64,000 bases of DNA from Chalciporus piperatus (lineage: Eukaryota; Basidiomycota; Agaricomycetes; Boletales; Boletaceae), in NCBI GenBank assembly GCA_038093975.1, contig JBBPTG010000127.1, positions 1 to 64,000 on the forward strand. Direction: 5' to 3'. Below are positions 33,061-45,341 of this stretch, one piece after another (within the stretch, counting starts at the first letter, position 1; the number at the start of each line of letters is the position of its first letter). A model generated the notes under the pieces. That model was not told the origin of the DNA. It worked only from the letters and a program-made list of their open reading frames with translations, and made no database searches. Both the position numbers and the translations under genes were made by a program.

Positions 33061-35078
33061 CTACTGTGCGGTTTGGGACACACTGAAAATACCCCCGATC
33101 CCTCCTTGACCGAGGGCACTGAGTGTGCGCCACTTTCCAGCGAATGTGTACCTACTGTGCAGGTACCCCTCGAAAACCCACGTCCCACAGCCGTCATCAC
33201 CAGCGCTTTTCTATTTATGAAGAATACATGAGATATCATCGCCTTGCTTGTGAAAAGACCGTACCGGCTTTCTCGTCAAACTTATCAAACCATCAGATAA
33301 TCGAACCCGTCCGATAAAGGTATAGGAGCCCCAGGCTGCCTCGAATCGACGGGGTGTCTACCGAAACCGTGAGGATTAGATGCCTCATCAAGACAAAGGG
33401 GGCACACCTCGCCTGTAATAACGACATCCAGGGCATGACGAGGATTCCTACCGCTCTGGGGCGCGCCGCTAAGGCGGCACGGCTCGTAATGGTAGGTTTT
33501 CGCCGTGTTGCCGTCACAGAACTGAATTCCAAAAAGCAGGTGGCATGACAATCGTGTACACGGAACTTCAGAAAGGTGGTACCCACTGCTGATTCTTCTT
33601 CGCTAACACATAGGTTCCGGACGACGTGGCCGTCAAACCCGTCTGGGGTTTCAACGGGTAGAGGAACCCATGGGGTAAAGGAGAGATACTCTTCAAGTCT
33701 AAACTGGATTGGCTGGCGACACAGGAAATCTTGGCAAGCACCGGTGCCAGGAGAGCCTGTGGAAGGCTCTGAAGTCAACGGTCCAACCTGTCTCAGATGT
33801 CAGCCGCACTGCTTTCCTAATCCGAGAACTTGCGGACCATGTAGCAACCTTCCCAAACACCCGTCAGCAGCCCAGGAATATACGCCTTAAGTTCCCAAGC
33901 CTCTCCGGGTGCAGGTAAATGACGGGCTATGCGATAGAAGTCTTCGTCATGGATGGCACTTCTTGATGGCCGTCGCTGTTCTCTCGCGAGATCTGGGTTT
34001 GATTCACGAGACTGACACAGAAGGAAGGAATCTGCCACAAGCGGTGTCCGTCTTGTTGTGACTGCAGCGAAGTCAGCCATAGTTGGTCCATGCCGCTCCG
34101 TCGCAATCGCGACAGCTCGGGTAGGTGGGAGATGGGGCGGAACCTGCAGAGGCGTCACTTCTTTGAACGCGAAGGTCAAGAAGGCGGAGGTCGTTAGAAG
34201 ACTGGGTGCAGATATACTCCACCGGCTAAAGTAACTCGTATGTGTTGAATCATGATGGGCGTCCGTTTCGTGCCTATTTTTGCTTGAAACGCTTTGCTGG
34301 CCGGACCCTGGGTCGTGCCATCCAGTGGAGGATGGAAAGATTCTCCGTTCAACCGCGCCACTTACGTTTGTCGAGAGGAACTGCGATTCATTAGTGGGAG
34401 TGTCCATCATGTATCAATAGTCATATGTTCACCTTTGGCGCTGATGTCGTGTATGGACGAAGTAAATTTAGAACTTGATCTCGATCCCCCGCTGGCAAAG
34501 AGGATATCTGGTCTGATCAGGGTCGTTGAGAAGTGGGGTCATGAACTAGAATCTGAATGTGGATTACTGTGGGACAGTACCAAGCACGCCACTGCAACGG
34601 CCAAGGCCAAGACGTGCCCGTCGGTATCGCTGCTTGCATGTGAATGGAACTCGCGGAGTAGGTGCACCACCCAAACCGCGACCCCCGCGGTGTGAAGCTG
34701 TAACTCGTTGAGACCATCGCTTTCAAGAAGCATCAGGTACATGGTCCACAGATCTTCCAGGAGGTGGTGGCCGATGACTTGAGAAAGACGTATTCGGCGT
34801 ATTGCGCGTCGTCGCAGGCGAAGCTCCGAAGCTAAGCATGACGTCGTCCTTGAACATTGTTTCTCCCGTCGAGTATGACTGTTGAGGTCGAACTTTTCAC
34901 AAAATACGCGCGCGTACAGTTGAGGACAGGCCTCGATGGAGAGGACACGATAGAGGCTGCGACATGATGACATGAACGGAAGGAGGTCATCGAGGGGAGA
35001 GGTGGGTGAGGGGTCGATCGTGAAAAATGCCACTTGTGTTAGCACATCGACAGGAATTCGGTCCAAAGGTGAAGGCAT
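33061..35078 (-). CDS. F-box family protein, paralog 1
   Basis: The start MPSPLDRIPVDVLTQVAFF is the F-box helix region, followed by FMSSCRSLYRVLSIEACPQLYARVFCEKFDL, the signature shared with paralogs 2 and 3. Later exons give GLLTGVWEGCYM, FRLEEYLSFTPW, ALDVVITGE, then after an intron FEAAWGSYTFIGRVRLSDGL, and a last exon GTWVFEGYLHSRYTFAGKWR ending IFSVSQTAQ at TAG 33061. These pieces match a large basidiomycete F-box family with an N-terminal F-box and repeated beta-type G.W.G..F motifs. F-box proteins recruit substrates to SCF ubiquitin ligases (family knowledge); the target is unknown. The joins between about 34350 and 34600 are uncertain. Confidence 0.75.
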
Positions 35079-36220
35079 GTTATGACGATGGACAGCTTGA
35101 ACCATCTAGACTTTAAATACTCCTGAACGAGACAGCTCGGCGGAGTGCCATCCATAGCGTAACCAGATCGCCGCACATTGGATGGGGAACTTGACCTTTC
35201 CTGTTGGGAACAATCATGCTCAACGGTCGCACTCAGGCAGTGTGCAATAGCGAGCGGATGTACACACTTCCAGATCAGATCTTGTATTTAAGGCATGGTT
35301 TAGTTCACCCGCGTGCCTGATTGTGGTTTCATTTAGCCACCTTCGTTTTCTTGCGCTCTTGCCAGTGGGTGGTGGTATAACTGAAAGCCTGGCACAGCTG
35401 CAAGAGAAGTGGTCGTAACAAATCTTATCCCGAGCCGTAAGCCGAGTGTCTTCTCCCAAACTGCGCGTGTGAATGAAGTGATCAACGAAACATCATGAGC
35501 TCACCATTTCGCCACCCATACGCAACATACTAGCCACAACGCCACAACGCACGTCCGATGGGAGCGAGCTCAGCCAGGAGTTTTGATCCGCGAGCCTCAT
35601 TTTACGAGTACGTTTTCTGTGCAGCGACCAGTCCACAATTTCCAATGGGAGGACTGAGTTTGGCAAGCTCGTATGAACCGGCACGCTAAGAGAGGTGAAT
35701 TCGCGTCAGCACTCCCACTGCGGATGGGTTCTGCGTCATCTCAATCACTGCCTGTGTGACCGAATTGAACTTACCGGGAGCACGACCTCTCGGCGAATGG
35801 GGCGAACTCAAATGCGAACAGCTTTCAGACACCGCCCCCAGTGGATTCCCCATTCATCGCGAGCTAACCTTGTCACCCAACTGATCGGGGTTGACGTGTA
35901 AAATCACCTTGTCTACGCGCGATTGCCTGCAGTTGGCGAGCAATGCCACCTTCATCGGCATTGGCAAAGGTCGCCGGACACTGCATGTTATCGAGCGACC
36001 CATCTGATTTATCACGCGAACAACGAATGTCCGTATTCTTTTCCAGTGTGACAAATTACTGGAGCAGGTCACCCAACATCAGTGGAGACTGCGACGGTGA
36101 ACAGCTGAACATTTTCATTGTACATGGTCGTTTCATGCGCAAAAGCTACACAGGCCATTTGTATCACTTCCTTTACTAGACGTACAACATTTGCTCGTGG
36201 CCTTGGGCGAAGTATACACT
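35079..36220. other. Intergenic region between F-box gene 1 and eEF1B
   Basis: About 1.1 kb without a supported gene. It holds the upstream region of F-box paralog 1 and the 3' flank of eEF1B-beta. Short minus-strand frames (35220-35684) have no family features. Confidence 0.35.
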
Positions 36221-37261
36221 CTAAAGCTCTAAAACCACGTGTCAAACAACGGAAAGTAGAATATGCATATGACATACTCTGCATGGCAGCAACATCCGTG
36301 CTCTGGACGTAGTCCTCAAAGTCGGCAATCTTCTCTTGCAATTCGTCAAGAGACACGAGCTCATCCTCTGATGACGACGCAATCAACGAATGACACCATC
36401 AGGGGATATCCACGTGAAGAGGGGGCTGCTACGCACCGACAACAAGGGTAATTTGCAATTTATTGATACCAAACCCGACAGCGACCAGCTTGCTGGCACC
36501 CCATACGAGGCCTTCCATTTCGATCGATCGAACGGACTTCTCCAAAGCCTTCATGTCAGTTTCATCGTCCCAAGGCTTGACTTCCAAGGTGACGACAGAC
36601 TGTCGGGATATTATGTCAACGAACGAGATAGTCATCGATCAGAACTGAAGTTCGATGTACCTTGGCGATCGTCTTGGGCTTGTTGGCTTTCTTCACATTG
36701 TAAGCAGCAACACGTTCAGCTTTAAGTTTTTCCGCTTCGGCATCCTCTTCCTCGTCATCGCCGAAGAGGTCAATCTCTTCCTCTTCCTCTTCTGCAGCAG
36801 CAGCAGGCTTTTCGCTCTCGGCACCACCGATGAAGGCCTGACCGGCAGTACTGCTTCCAGGCAAAGAGTCGAACTCTGCTTGGTAAGACGTGATATGAGA
36901 GTACCACCTGGCTACGTGTGGGGAGCTGGAGGGGACAGGTGCGGCGATCGACTTGTACACCAACACGTCAGCCTGAGAAGGCGTATATCTGCCGAAAAAC
37001 ACAAGAAAGTTAGCTGTGGTTAACGCTCGATTATGAAAAAAAGACCGAGCAGAACAGGATCAAAATCAGATGGCTAGGATAAAATTATCTGCATGCTGGA
37101 GCAGCGGTGTCTAATCGCTTCTTAGAAACACGGACCATAGCGTTATATGCATCAAGTGTGATCGAGAAGAGAGGTTGCGGTGGTGAAAGGGCTAGAGCTT
37201 ACCCTTCAACGTAAGACCTTGTAGCAAGGTGTGCTTCCAATGCGATGAGGTTAGCAGACAT
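36221..37261 (-). CDS. EFB1: Translation elongation factor 1-beta (eEF1B alpha chain)
   Basis: Guanine-nucleotide exchange factor that recharges eEF1A with GTP during translation, acting in the cytosol. Exon 1 encodes [20 protein letters not shown]. Exon 2 ([14 protein letters not shown] ... [14 protein letters not shown]) is the GST-C-like N-terminal region. An acidic linker follows ([19 protein letters not shown]), then [40 protein letters not shown] and [20 protein letters not shown], the catalytic EF1-GNE domain. The end needs one more intron: CAGA|GTATGT..TTTTAG|AGCTTTAG restores AAMQKL-stop, the ending of yeast EF-1 beta. Only eight coding bases lie in that last exon. Reading through instead would add about 65 residues unlike the family. 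About 210 residues. Confidence 0.9.
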
Positions 37262-39479
37262 TTTGACGTGTATGAGGGTTGGTACAGATGGTCGGGATAA
37301 AGAGTGATCGATCTTTTTTTCTGATTTGGTTTCCCTCTTTAGGGTAGGTCCCTCCTAGCCGCTCATCACTGATTGGTCGAGGCACCCGTCGAGCGGCATG
37401 AGGCGCTGAGCGCTGATCACTCCAGCACACTTGCAGGCGACGGACTGGAACCTACTGCCTCTCGAGATGCTGGTCAAACACCCCTTACCGTGGAACGGTG
37501 GGTGCCACATCCCTTGACGATCTGCGCCAGCTGGTCCTCAGGCTAGGTCGCAAAATCTACGGCAATCCAGCGCAGAACTCGAAGTAAGTCCAGGGTAGCT
37601 ACCCTTCATTTCTGGACTGAGTCGGCTCACAGAAGAGGTATTTATGTGCACTGCCCTCGTGCTTGCTCATTCAACGTCCTCTGGAACACCCAGCGAATGT
37701 TATTTGCGATCTTAAAGTTATCTCACGCGCTGCCTATTTGGTAATGATATCCGGATCATTTAACATGTTGTGCGGCGTGTCCTGTGCCCATTTGGACCCG
37801 ATGATCCCATGCTTACATCCATACAGTCAGTATCGTGATTAAAAACGAAGGCAAGTGCTGATGAAAAAAGAGCCCTGTGATACCTCAGTGAAGGCATCTC
37901 TAATGCAGGCTGCTTCAGTCAGGTTTCCCCCCTTCGCGGTCTAGGGTCTCCGGAGAGTTCAAGTCAATGTCCAGGCAGCCAGGCGCCTGAGAATCCTGGC
38001 CAATCGAGAGTTGTAGGTTTGTGTGATTCCAATTAATCATTCTTCGTGTTATATGGAGACGGTTATACTTGCCATGTGGTATTTGCAAGATAATTTTTTG
38101 TTACATTCATCTTCGACCAGCACCGTTCATCAATCTTATGAGTCATTTTCTCCTTCTGCTTCATTCGCAGACGGTGCCGCAGCACCATGCTGCTGTCTGA
38201 GTTGGATTGGTAGGGACGGGTGTCCTTATATTTAAGGGTTGGCCTGGTGGTCTTTCCCACTCATCCAGAGTGAGGAAGTCCTTGCGTTGAGTTCCAGGCT
38301 CCCAGCTTGTGTCTGCGTGAGAGCAATGCAGGTGAACTCCGACTGAACTTTTTGCAGTGGGATCAAACATGTAATCGGCTCAGTGCTGGGGCCAATGCTA
38401 CACTCCAATGTATTGCTTCACCCTCAAGGTTGCCTTGCCGGTACCATTTAAACTCCCCTCCGCCGCACCATGAAACGACCAAGAGATGGGTCTCCTGCAT
38501 CAATTTCGTTTATTCTAGCCCGTGCACGCGGAGCTGAATTGCGGTAACGGCTAATGGGGAAAAAAGACAAAAAGAACATAGACAGGTTACCCGATTTGAA
38601 ACGGCCAGTTCATATTGTCAGTGCCGCCCAATCTTCTCTTCTCATGCTGGAGAAGATCTTAGTGCTTCATGAACCAATAGGACCAATGTGCCATTCAGGG
38701 TCACGGTGCCCTTTGTGCCCTCGCTGTACCTAGTATCTCCCACGATGTGCTCGGGCTGGAGTCAATCGGCCTACGATATCCCTGGCCTCGTCGATGCCTG
38801 TTCGGTTCTAGAAGAATGTGGTCCGAAATAACAAAGCCGCACCTAAGAGATCGGCAAAAAACTTTCAGTGGGTGAGCACTTTATTCTATGGAAAGCCGAG
38901 ACTTCTAGCGATTGAATTCAGGACTAACATCCGCCTCTAGTGAACGAACAGGTGTTATCTTCAAGCTGTGCATGTGGGACAGCGCGGTGTATGCGGGAAC
39001 GTGTGGGTCTCGCCCTTGATATGATTTGCGGAGTGTACTGTGCTGAGTTACAGTTCACAGTGTTTACGAACTCAGGGGACATATGTGCTCGGGGAACCTG
39101 CGAAATTGAAACAAATCTGAGATTCACGGGCTCATTTGAGAGACAATTTCGAGCCAATCTTCCTTTTCGGGGTCCTCCGAAGGTTCCGAGTATACGGCTC
39201 GATCACTCTATGTCTTGCCCACTCGGCTTTAACCGGTGAGTTTTACAACCTGAAGATTCACCATGCATATGTGCACTTTAAGATGAGCCTTCTCCCCTGC
39301 CCGACGGCGTCTCTATCCAGCGGAGTTCGCGGTGAAGAATACCGCCTACGATTACATCCGTGGGAGGCCTCGTCATGCCGTGACGATCTAACCCTTCCGA
39401 GCCACAACTCCAAGACACCGCTCTTCATGAACCCCGTACATATTATGGTCGTCTCTCCACTAGCCTTTTGCCTTCGAGC
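37262..39479. other. Gene-poor 2.2 kb region
   Basis: This region lies between the divergent eEF1B-beta and F-box paralog 2 genes. The first 100 bases contain CT-rich sequence (on the minus strand) expected of a ribosomal-type promoter. Short frames at 38020-39240 have no recognisable family. No tRNA, snRNA or repeat was recognised. Confidence 0.35.
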
Positions 39480-41482
39480 ATGCCCGCCTCCTTCCTCTCC
39501 ACCCCTCGCGAGTTGTTGCAAGAGATTGCCCAACTTGTTATTCGTGACACCCCTTCCGGCCCACCGACCGTGCTTCGTTCTCTCCTCCTCACCTGCCGGA
39601 TGTCGCATGACGCATTGTCTCCGGAGACGAACCCCCATTTCTACCTCATGTTGTTCTTGGACAAGTTCGACATTTCCTCGCCTCGCCGTCATTTATCACA
39701 AGGTAGACTCAGCTTCCTGGAGCAAGAGGTCAAAAAGCGCTACAGCGCGCTCCAAATCATACGGAGGAGGGATATCTGGCATCCCGACCTAGCGGAAGCG
39801 TTCGCGACACTTTACGTCATGTGTCTCGAGGATGACGGCAGAAACTGGGAACAAATCATCTGGGCGGGCTTGCCCGCCTTTATGCCCATATTCATGCGGG
39901 AACGTTTGCTCGAGGGCTCTGCCGATAATCATGGTTGGCCACTAGAGAACGAACTGAATACGCTAGCCATCGCCTTGTTTTGGCTGACTAGTTCTCCAGG
40001 TATTTGAATATCCCGTCATATCTTATATCTCACTTCCAATGCGTTCACTATAGGCTCCCTTGACGAAGAGACGGAAGAATCCAAAAAAGAGTTCATGAAC
40101 TCCCTCTCTCCTTTCGCGTTCGCCGGATTCCGAGTAGGTGTTATGCGTATTTCTGCATACAGAAACTTACATAGCGATCAGTACCCATGCTTTACCACCC
40201 CTGAACATCAGTTCTCCGCACCTGAGAGCGCCTCGAAGGCAGGTGTTTCCAGATATAGCAAATATGCACCCGATCGGCCCACGACGATCACTGTGAATTA
40301 TTTTGGTGAATCGATCCCCATACAGCTTCCTCCGATTGCACCCTTTGCAATATTGGCATATTTTGCGCGCATCGAACATTACCATCTCAGAGCACCTCCC
40401 GAGCTCCCGTCAAGCCGTCAAGACGCCATTGCAAGAGGCATCCTTTGGGGACCCACGCGTGAAGATATAGAAGCCTTCAATGCAAACTGCGTAACACGAC
40501 TGGCTAACGGGAGCTACGGCGATTCCTTCGACGGGCTGCTCAAAAGTCGTCGGCATGATCCCGATTTGCAACGTTTACTTTCTCGGTCACAAGACCCACC
40601 TGTATATTACGTTCGCGGCACTTTCACTGGGCAGTGGCAAGGATCTTTCATCGTATGCCGTCTTCTGATTAGTTTGAGTTGATCCTAATTACTTCTAGGC
40701 ACCTTACCAAGAGGATTACCGGTCAATGCTCTCCTCTTCTGACGCACCATCACCATTTCCGACTTTCGGTCGGTTCCCTCTCTACGTCCGGTTCCGCGAA
40801 TTCTATTGCCACTTTCCGTCGATACCTCTCCCCGTCGCAGACGACGAAATTTCGTTTTTCAATGGATTTCTCCCCCCTGAATGTCAGTGGCAAGAGGATG
40901 AGGTAGGCTATTGACTTTGCTCTAGATTCAGTAAACCTGACGGACGCATCCTCCAACAGTCTGGAATCGAGTTTGTCGACTCAAGTAATTCTTTCAAAAC
41001 ACGCTATACGGCATTCCGAGAATCCGGTAATGGGAGTGATGTGTCGAGCATAGGAGCACTTGATGTTATCATTACCGGCATAGTATGTGGACTGATAATT
41101 TCTTTTGTGTTATTGTCTGATTGATCAACAGACGGAGGCCCCGCACGCTATAGCCTGGAATGGTTACAAATACATTGGGAGGATTCGACCCGCTGATGGT
41201 CTAGTAGTGCTTTTGCGCGTGCCGGTAGGTGATTTGCACAACTCCAAGACCCATTTTTTATCGAGCCTCATAGTTGGATCCTCAAAGGGCCGAACTCGGT
41301 CGTGCGCTGTTTCGAGGTTATGGTGAATATTTTTCCCTAATCGCTGGTCGATGTGGCTCACAATCGTTGAAGCTATCTCCTCACGGAATTTTGTTGGACG
41401 ATGGAGACATGTATCGGGTGCTGAGCAGCCAGCGGAATGGGAATCCATATTCAGCTTGTGCAAAGAGGTAAAACAATCATAG
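39480..41482 (+). CDS. F-box family protein, paralog 2
   Basis: The start MPASFLSTPRELLQEIAQLV is the F-box helix, then LLLTCRMSHDALSPETNPHF and YLMLFLDKFDISSPRR. The following exons carry IAPFAILAYFARIEHYHLRA, VYYVRGTFTGQWQGSFI, FPLYVRFREFYCHFPS, ALDVIITGI, HAIAWNGYKYIGRIRPADGL and ELGRALFRGYA. An AAG-ended 50-base intron (after GGTTATG, near 41322) puts the last exon in the family frame, SSRNFVGRWRHVS, ending KEVKQS at TAG 41480. Without that intron the frame gives an unrelated tail. Same domain plan as paralogs 1 and 3; probable SCF substrate receptor. The tail lacks the RR ending of paralog 3, and sequence drift is high. Confidence 0.75.
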
Positions 41483-41789
41483 TTTACGGTAGGATATTGA
41501 AAGACTAGCCAGAGTTGTATCTCCCTCGATCAGTCAGGCATACTGTTCGGACATGCTTCGTACATTACACACTAGAAGTCGCTTATAACAAGGACCCGAT
41601 GACTGTAGTTCATAATTTGTTACTATAAACATTGCACTAGCTCTAAAGAAACGGAATGTTAGCGCTTGAGCTTCGACACTTGGGCGAACGGAGTCTGGGA
41701 TATCCTATATGGGAAGGTGACCCAACTCGATCTAAGCGCTTCGGCGACCACTTTCCCAGTCCTCTCGCCAGACTCATCTTCTAGTCAAG

Positions 41790-43618
41790 ATGTCCGAAAC
41801 CACGTCGCTAGCATCTATTCCTCAAGAAGTGCTTGAGCATATAGCTTTGTTCGCAGCAACTCAGAATCTCGTTGGTCCCCCTTCGGGCTTGGTGCCGCTA
41901 CTCCAGACATGCCAGAACATCTACCGAAGACTCTCCTTCGGCGCTAACCCCTGCCTCTACGCTCGCATCTTTAGCTATAAATTTGACGTAAAGGCTGCCA
42001 CTCGACGACTAGGCTCGCACGTAACTGCACCCCAGGTGCTCGCCAATGAGCTCAAGAAGCGATGGGCACATCTGAAGCGAATAAGAGCCCGCTCAAGATC
42101 TCGGACATCTCACGCGGACGCATCCCCGACCCTGATCGACCTACTGTGGTTAGCTTATCTTATGATGCTCGAGAACGATGGAAAAAATGAACAGCAGCTC
42201 TTGGATTATGCCGAAATGGATGTATGGCTGATGGAGTACTGGTTCCATGAAGATGGCGCTTCCTCGGCAGCCCACATGGTGGTTCGGGACGTTTGGCCCC
42301 TCCAGGACGTCAATAATTCTATAGCCATGTGGCTCTTTTGGTTTCTTTTTCGGCCTGGTATGTCTTACGAGCACTGTCCCGAAGCTCCTTTCGACAAGTT
42401 CGACAGATACTGCGCGGCTGAACTCTACCAAATACCCTTACATGTCCACTGTCTTGAAACTGACTGCATTGGCGGCAAACCATGTCCGTTTTCCTATTGA
42501 TTCTTGTCTTGTCATTATCAGCTCACACTTGCGCTCTTCGAAGTACCCGATATGTCAACTACCATGGACTGAATTTCTCCCCGAACCACAACCGATGATG
42601 CCAACTTGTTCTGTCACACATTTCTCTGAAACATATCGGCTGAATCCACCCACTCTCGCCCCCGCCGCTATTCTTTCATTTCTCACACTCGCACTGCGAG
42701 CATTGGTCCCCTCACGACTAAACTTCACCGGAAACCAATCGCTTCAAGCTCCCGCAAGCGTTTCATTGGACGAGAGGCGGAGCGAACAGTGGGACGCAGA
42801 TTGGCACAGATGCGTGAATCTAGGTCAGGTCAAGTACTCTAAAACACTCTCAGGGGCATATGTCTTGGGGTCAATCCAAGGTATATGGGAGGGTGCCTTT
42901 ACTGTCGGTAACTTCACCTCGGTTGACTCGACGGACTGACTGAACACCCTTGTCAGTATACGGAATTTACCGCATATACGTCCCTGCTTTCTGGAGGTGC
43001 GCCACGCGTGCTCGATCACTCTCTGGTTGCCCAGCATCGCCAGACTTGGAAACTCCGCGAATACCATCTCACTGACCACCAGCTCGATGACGGAGAGAAA
43101 TCGGATCCTCTTGGACCGGGTGACCCATTGAAAGCGTTCTTTCCTACGGGAACTCGGATACAAGAGCTCTCTGACTCCGCCGAGATTCGTGGACCAGGAA
43201 GGGAAGACGTGCTCCGGTATCGGCGAAAATTTCACCCTGAATCTCGTGGGCACAGAGTTGTCGATGTTATCATCTTGGGAGAGGTATTCTGTTCCTCATA
43301 GTATCAGACTTATTTTGCTAAACGCGACTAGGGTCACTCTGCTTGGGGCCAGTTCAACCTTTATGGTCGTGTGCGTCCATGGGACGGTCTCGTTAGCTTG
43401 TCAAAGGAATACGTATGGTTTTTTTTACCTTCTTATCCCTGACGCCGTCATTGATCGTTTTCGTATCGTAGGTCGATGGTGATCGGGGCCGATGGCTGTA
43501 CCGAGGATACTTGGTCGGCAATATAAATGGACATATCGCGGGTCGATGGCGAGACACCCTTAGCCCCAGTGATGTATCAGGCTACGAAGGGTGTTTCGTC
43601 ATGAGCAGAAGGAGATAG
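41790..43618 (+). CDS. F-box family protein, paralog 3
   Basis: The start MSETTSLASIPQEVLEHIAL is the F-box helix, followed by LLQTCQNIYRRLSFGANPCL and YARIFSYKFDVKAATRRLGS, the family signature. An intron after FLFRPG (42359 to about 42408) shifts the frame to KYPYMSTVLKLTALAANHV. Next are LAPAAILSFLTLALRALVPS and GIWEGAFT, an intron, YTEFTAYTSLLSGGAPRVLD, QHRQTWKLREYHL, VVDVIILGE, then GHSAWGQFNLYGRVRPWDGL, and the terminal VDGDRGRWLYRGYLVGNING with RWRDTLSPSDVSGYEGCFVM and RRR. This is the best-preserved of the three paralogs. It lies 300 bases downstream of paralog 2 in the same orientation, which fits tandem duplication. Confidence 0.8.
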
Positions 43619-45341
43619 TGGATGTTGGACACGGTGTCAGAATGATGGTATCCAACTGAGGTGAGGAATGACCACGACTACTCTGTTTCGACTGTATTAT
43701 TATGCGATCGAGAAACCATATCCGGCAGTGATATATTGATAATACCCAATCATTATGTTCGACGTCGTGATTCCACTCGTACAGCAAGGTATCGGAGGGT
43801 ATCGGGAGGCACACCGGATATTATCTGACTCGATCTCTCGGTGTGCACCATTGATGATCAATATTCAATGATCACTGGACGTGCGCCATTAAGGGGCGGA
43901 GGAAAGTCGGACCAATATGTCACTAAGCGCACAACGTTGCCGATCTTGTGGGTCCGGACGTTTTTACTACATCGGTCGGAGCGGAGTAAAAAATCAGGGG
44001 GCAATTTTTATCTCTATTTCGGAGTGATGATATACGTGAACTATTGCTACAGTTAGCACGGACAGCAATCAAATGAAAATAGAATGCTACACAGCAGATG
44101 GAGGGGGGTGATTAGTGGAGGGGGAGCTAGTATATGACTATAGGATACAATGCGGTTGAGTCGAGTGCCATTAGATGAGGAACGCCGTAAATTATACGCG
44201 GATGAGTGTATTATGTTCAATTGTAACTGAGTGAACGTGTTAGCAGATAATTCGACCTCTGAGGTATGCAACGCACGATACAATGCTGATTTGATCCGGT
44301 GGGTGCTGATGGAATGAAATGTTTTCAGCTTGGGCCGGAGCAAACTTTGAAAGGAAATTGGAATAATAGATGGGAACTGGGGATCAGTGCAATGTGAGAG
44401 GCCTGAACATAGCACCATATCTCTTGCGCCAGTTTAGTGGTCGATAGGGGGGCAAGAGCAATGCGTATCCGCCACAAGATACCTCTTGCGTCGTTGATGT
44501 CTGAAACAGAAAGCGGGATGTTAGTCCACCGATCATATGCATAATCTGGAAGACTTACTCTATCTTCGGGCGCAAGATGGGCAGGGTTTGTCGGTCTTCG
44601 GGGGTTCGTCATGAAGAACAACTGGTGCAGGACATGGACGACCGGTTTTCCCTTTGTCACAGAGAGCTACGAACCAGAACTTGGTTTGATGGACATTACA
44701 AAAGGCGGGAAGCTGTTGGCACATATCCTTTCACTTTTCTGACACAACGAATGAAGATCGCCAGCACATACCTTTGCTATATAACTGAGCAAGAAGAGCG
44801 CCATTAGGCAGAGGATGGTAGAGGTACACTCTCGAGATCTATGCATCTTCCAGGTCGCCGTGTCGAAAAAGCGAAAGGGATACTAGTGGACCCTCCAACG
44901 ACTCACGAACAAGGATAAAGGTTGAAAAAGGATGACGACGTCGTCGGGTCGGGCTGCTTGTCATGCATGTAAATGGATAAAACATGAAACATGACATACG
45001 GGTAATGCAATTGTGAATGTGTGCTCGACATTTCGAGCTAAGATTTGTGGCGCCATGGGTAGCTGCAGAGCAACGCCAACTCAACAGGACGCGCGAGCCC
45101 GCGCGTGGATAGCGCTGTGAGGACCTACAATACGCACACAAAGGGGAATCGATGCTGAGTTATTTTTCCCGCTTCAGTACTCACCTGAGAGGTATATCAT
45201 GTAGCGGAAGAGTAACTTGTGGCGGGAAGACCCAATTTCGACTTGGACCACGTGAGAGTTCCCATTGCGGCAGGTCCAGTATTCGACTCGATCGATTCAC
45301 AGCTTTGACAGCGATCACCAACTCAGACCAACTCAGACACG
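43619..45341. other. Gene-poor 1.7 kb region with one doubtful small gene
   Basis: No gene is called. On the minus strand, 44612 to about 44325, a frame MTNPRRPTNPAHLAPEDR is followed by a plausible intron (GTAAGT..TTTCAG) and INDARGILWRIRIALAPL, giving about 85 residues with a TATATA upstream near 44776. The family is unknown and the support is weak. Confidence 0.3.

Noticed and set aside
33990..34020. tRNA-like TCTGGGTTTGATTC box
   Set aside because: It lies inside an F-box exon and has no matching A-box, acceptor stem or anticodon arm.
36069..36386. Extended C-terminus of eEF1B-beta by read-through
   Set aside because: Splicing at GTATGT..TTTTAG restores the conserved AAMQKL ending, whereas the read-through tail is unlike the family.
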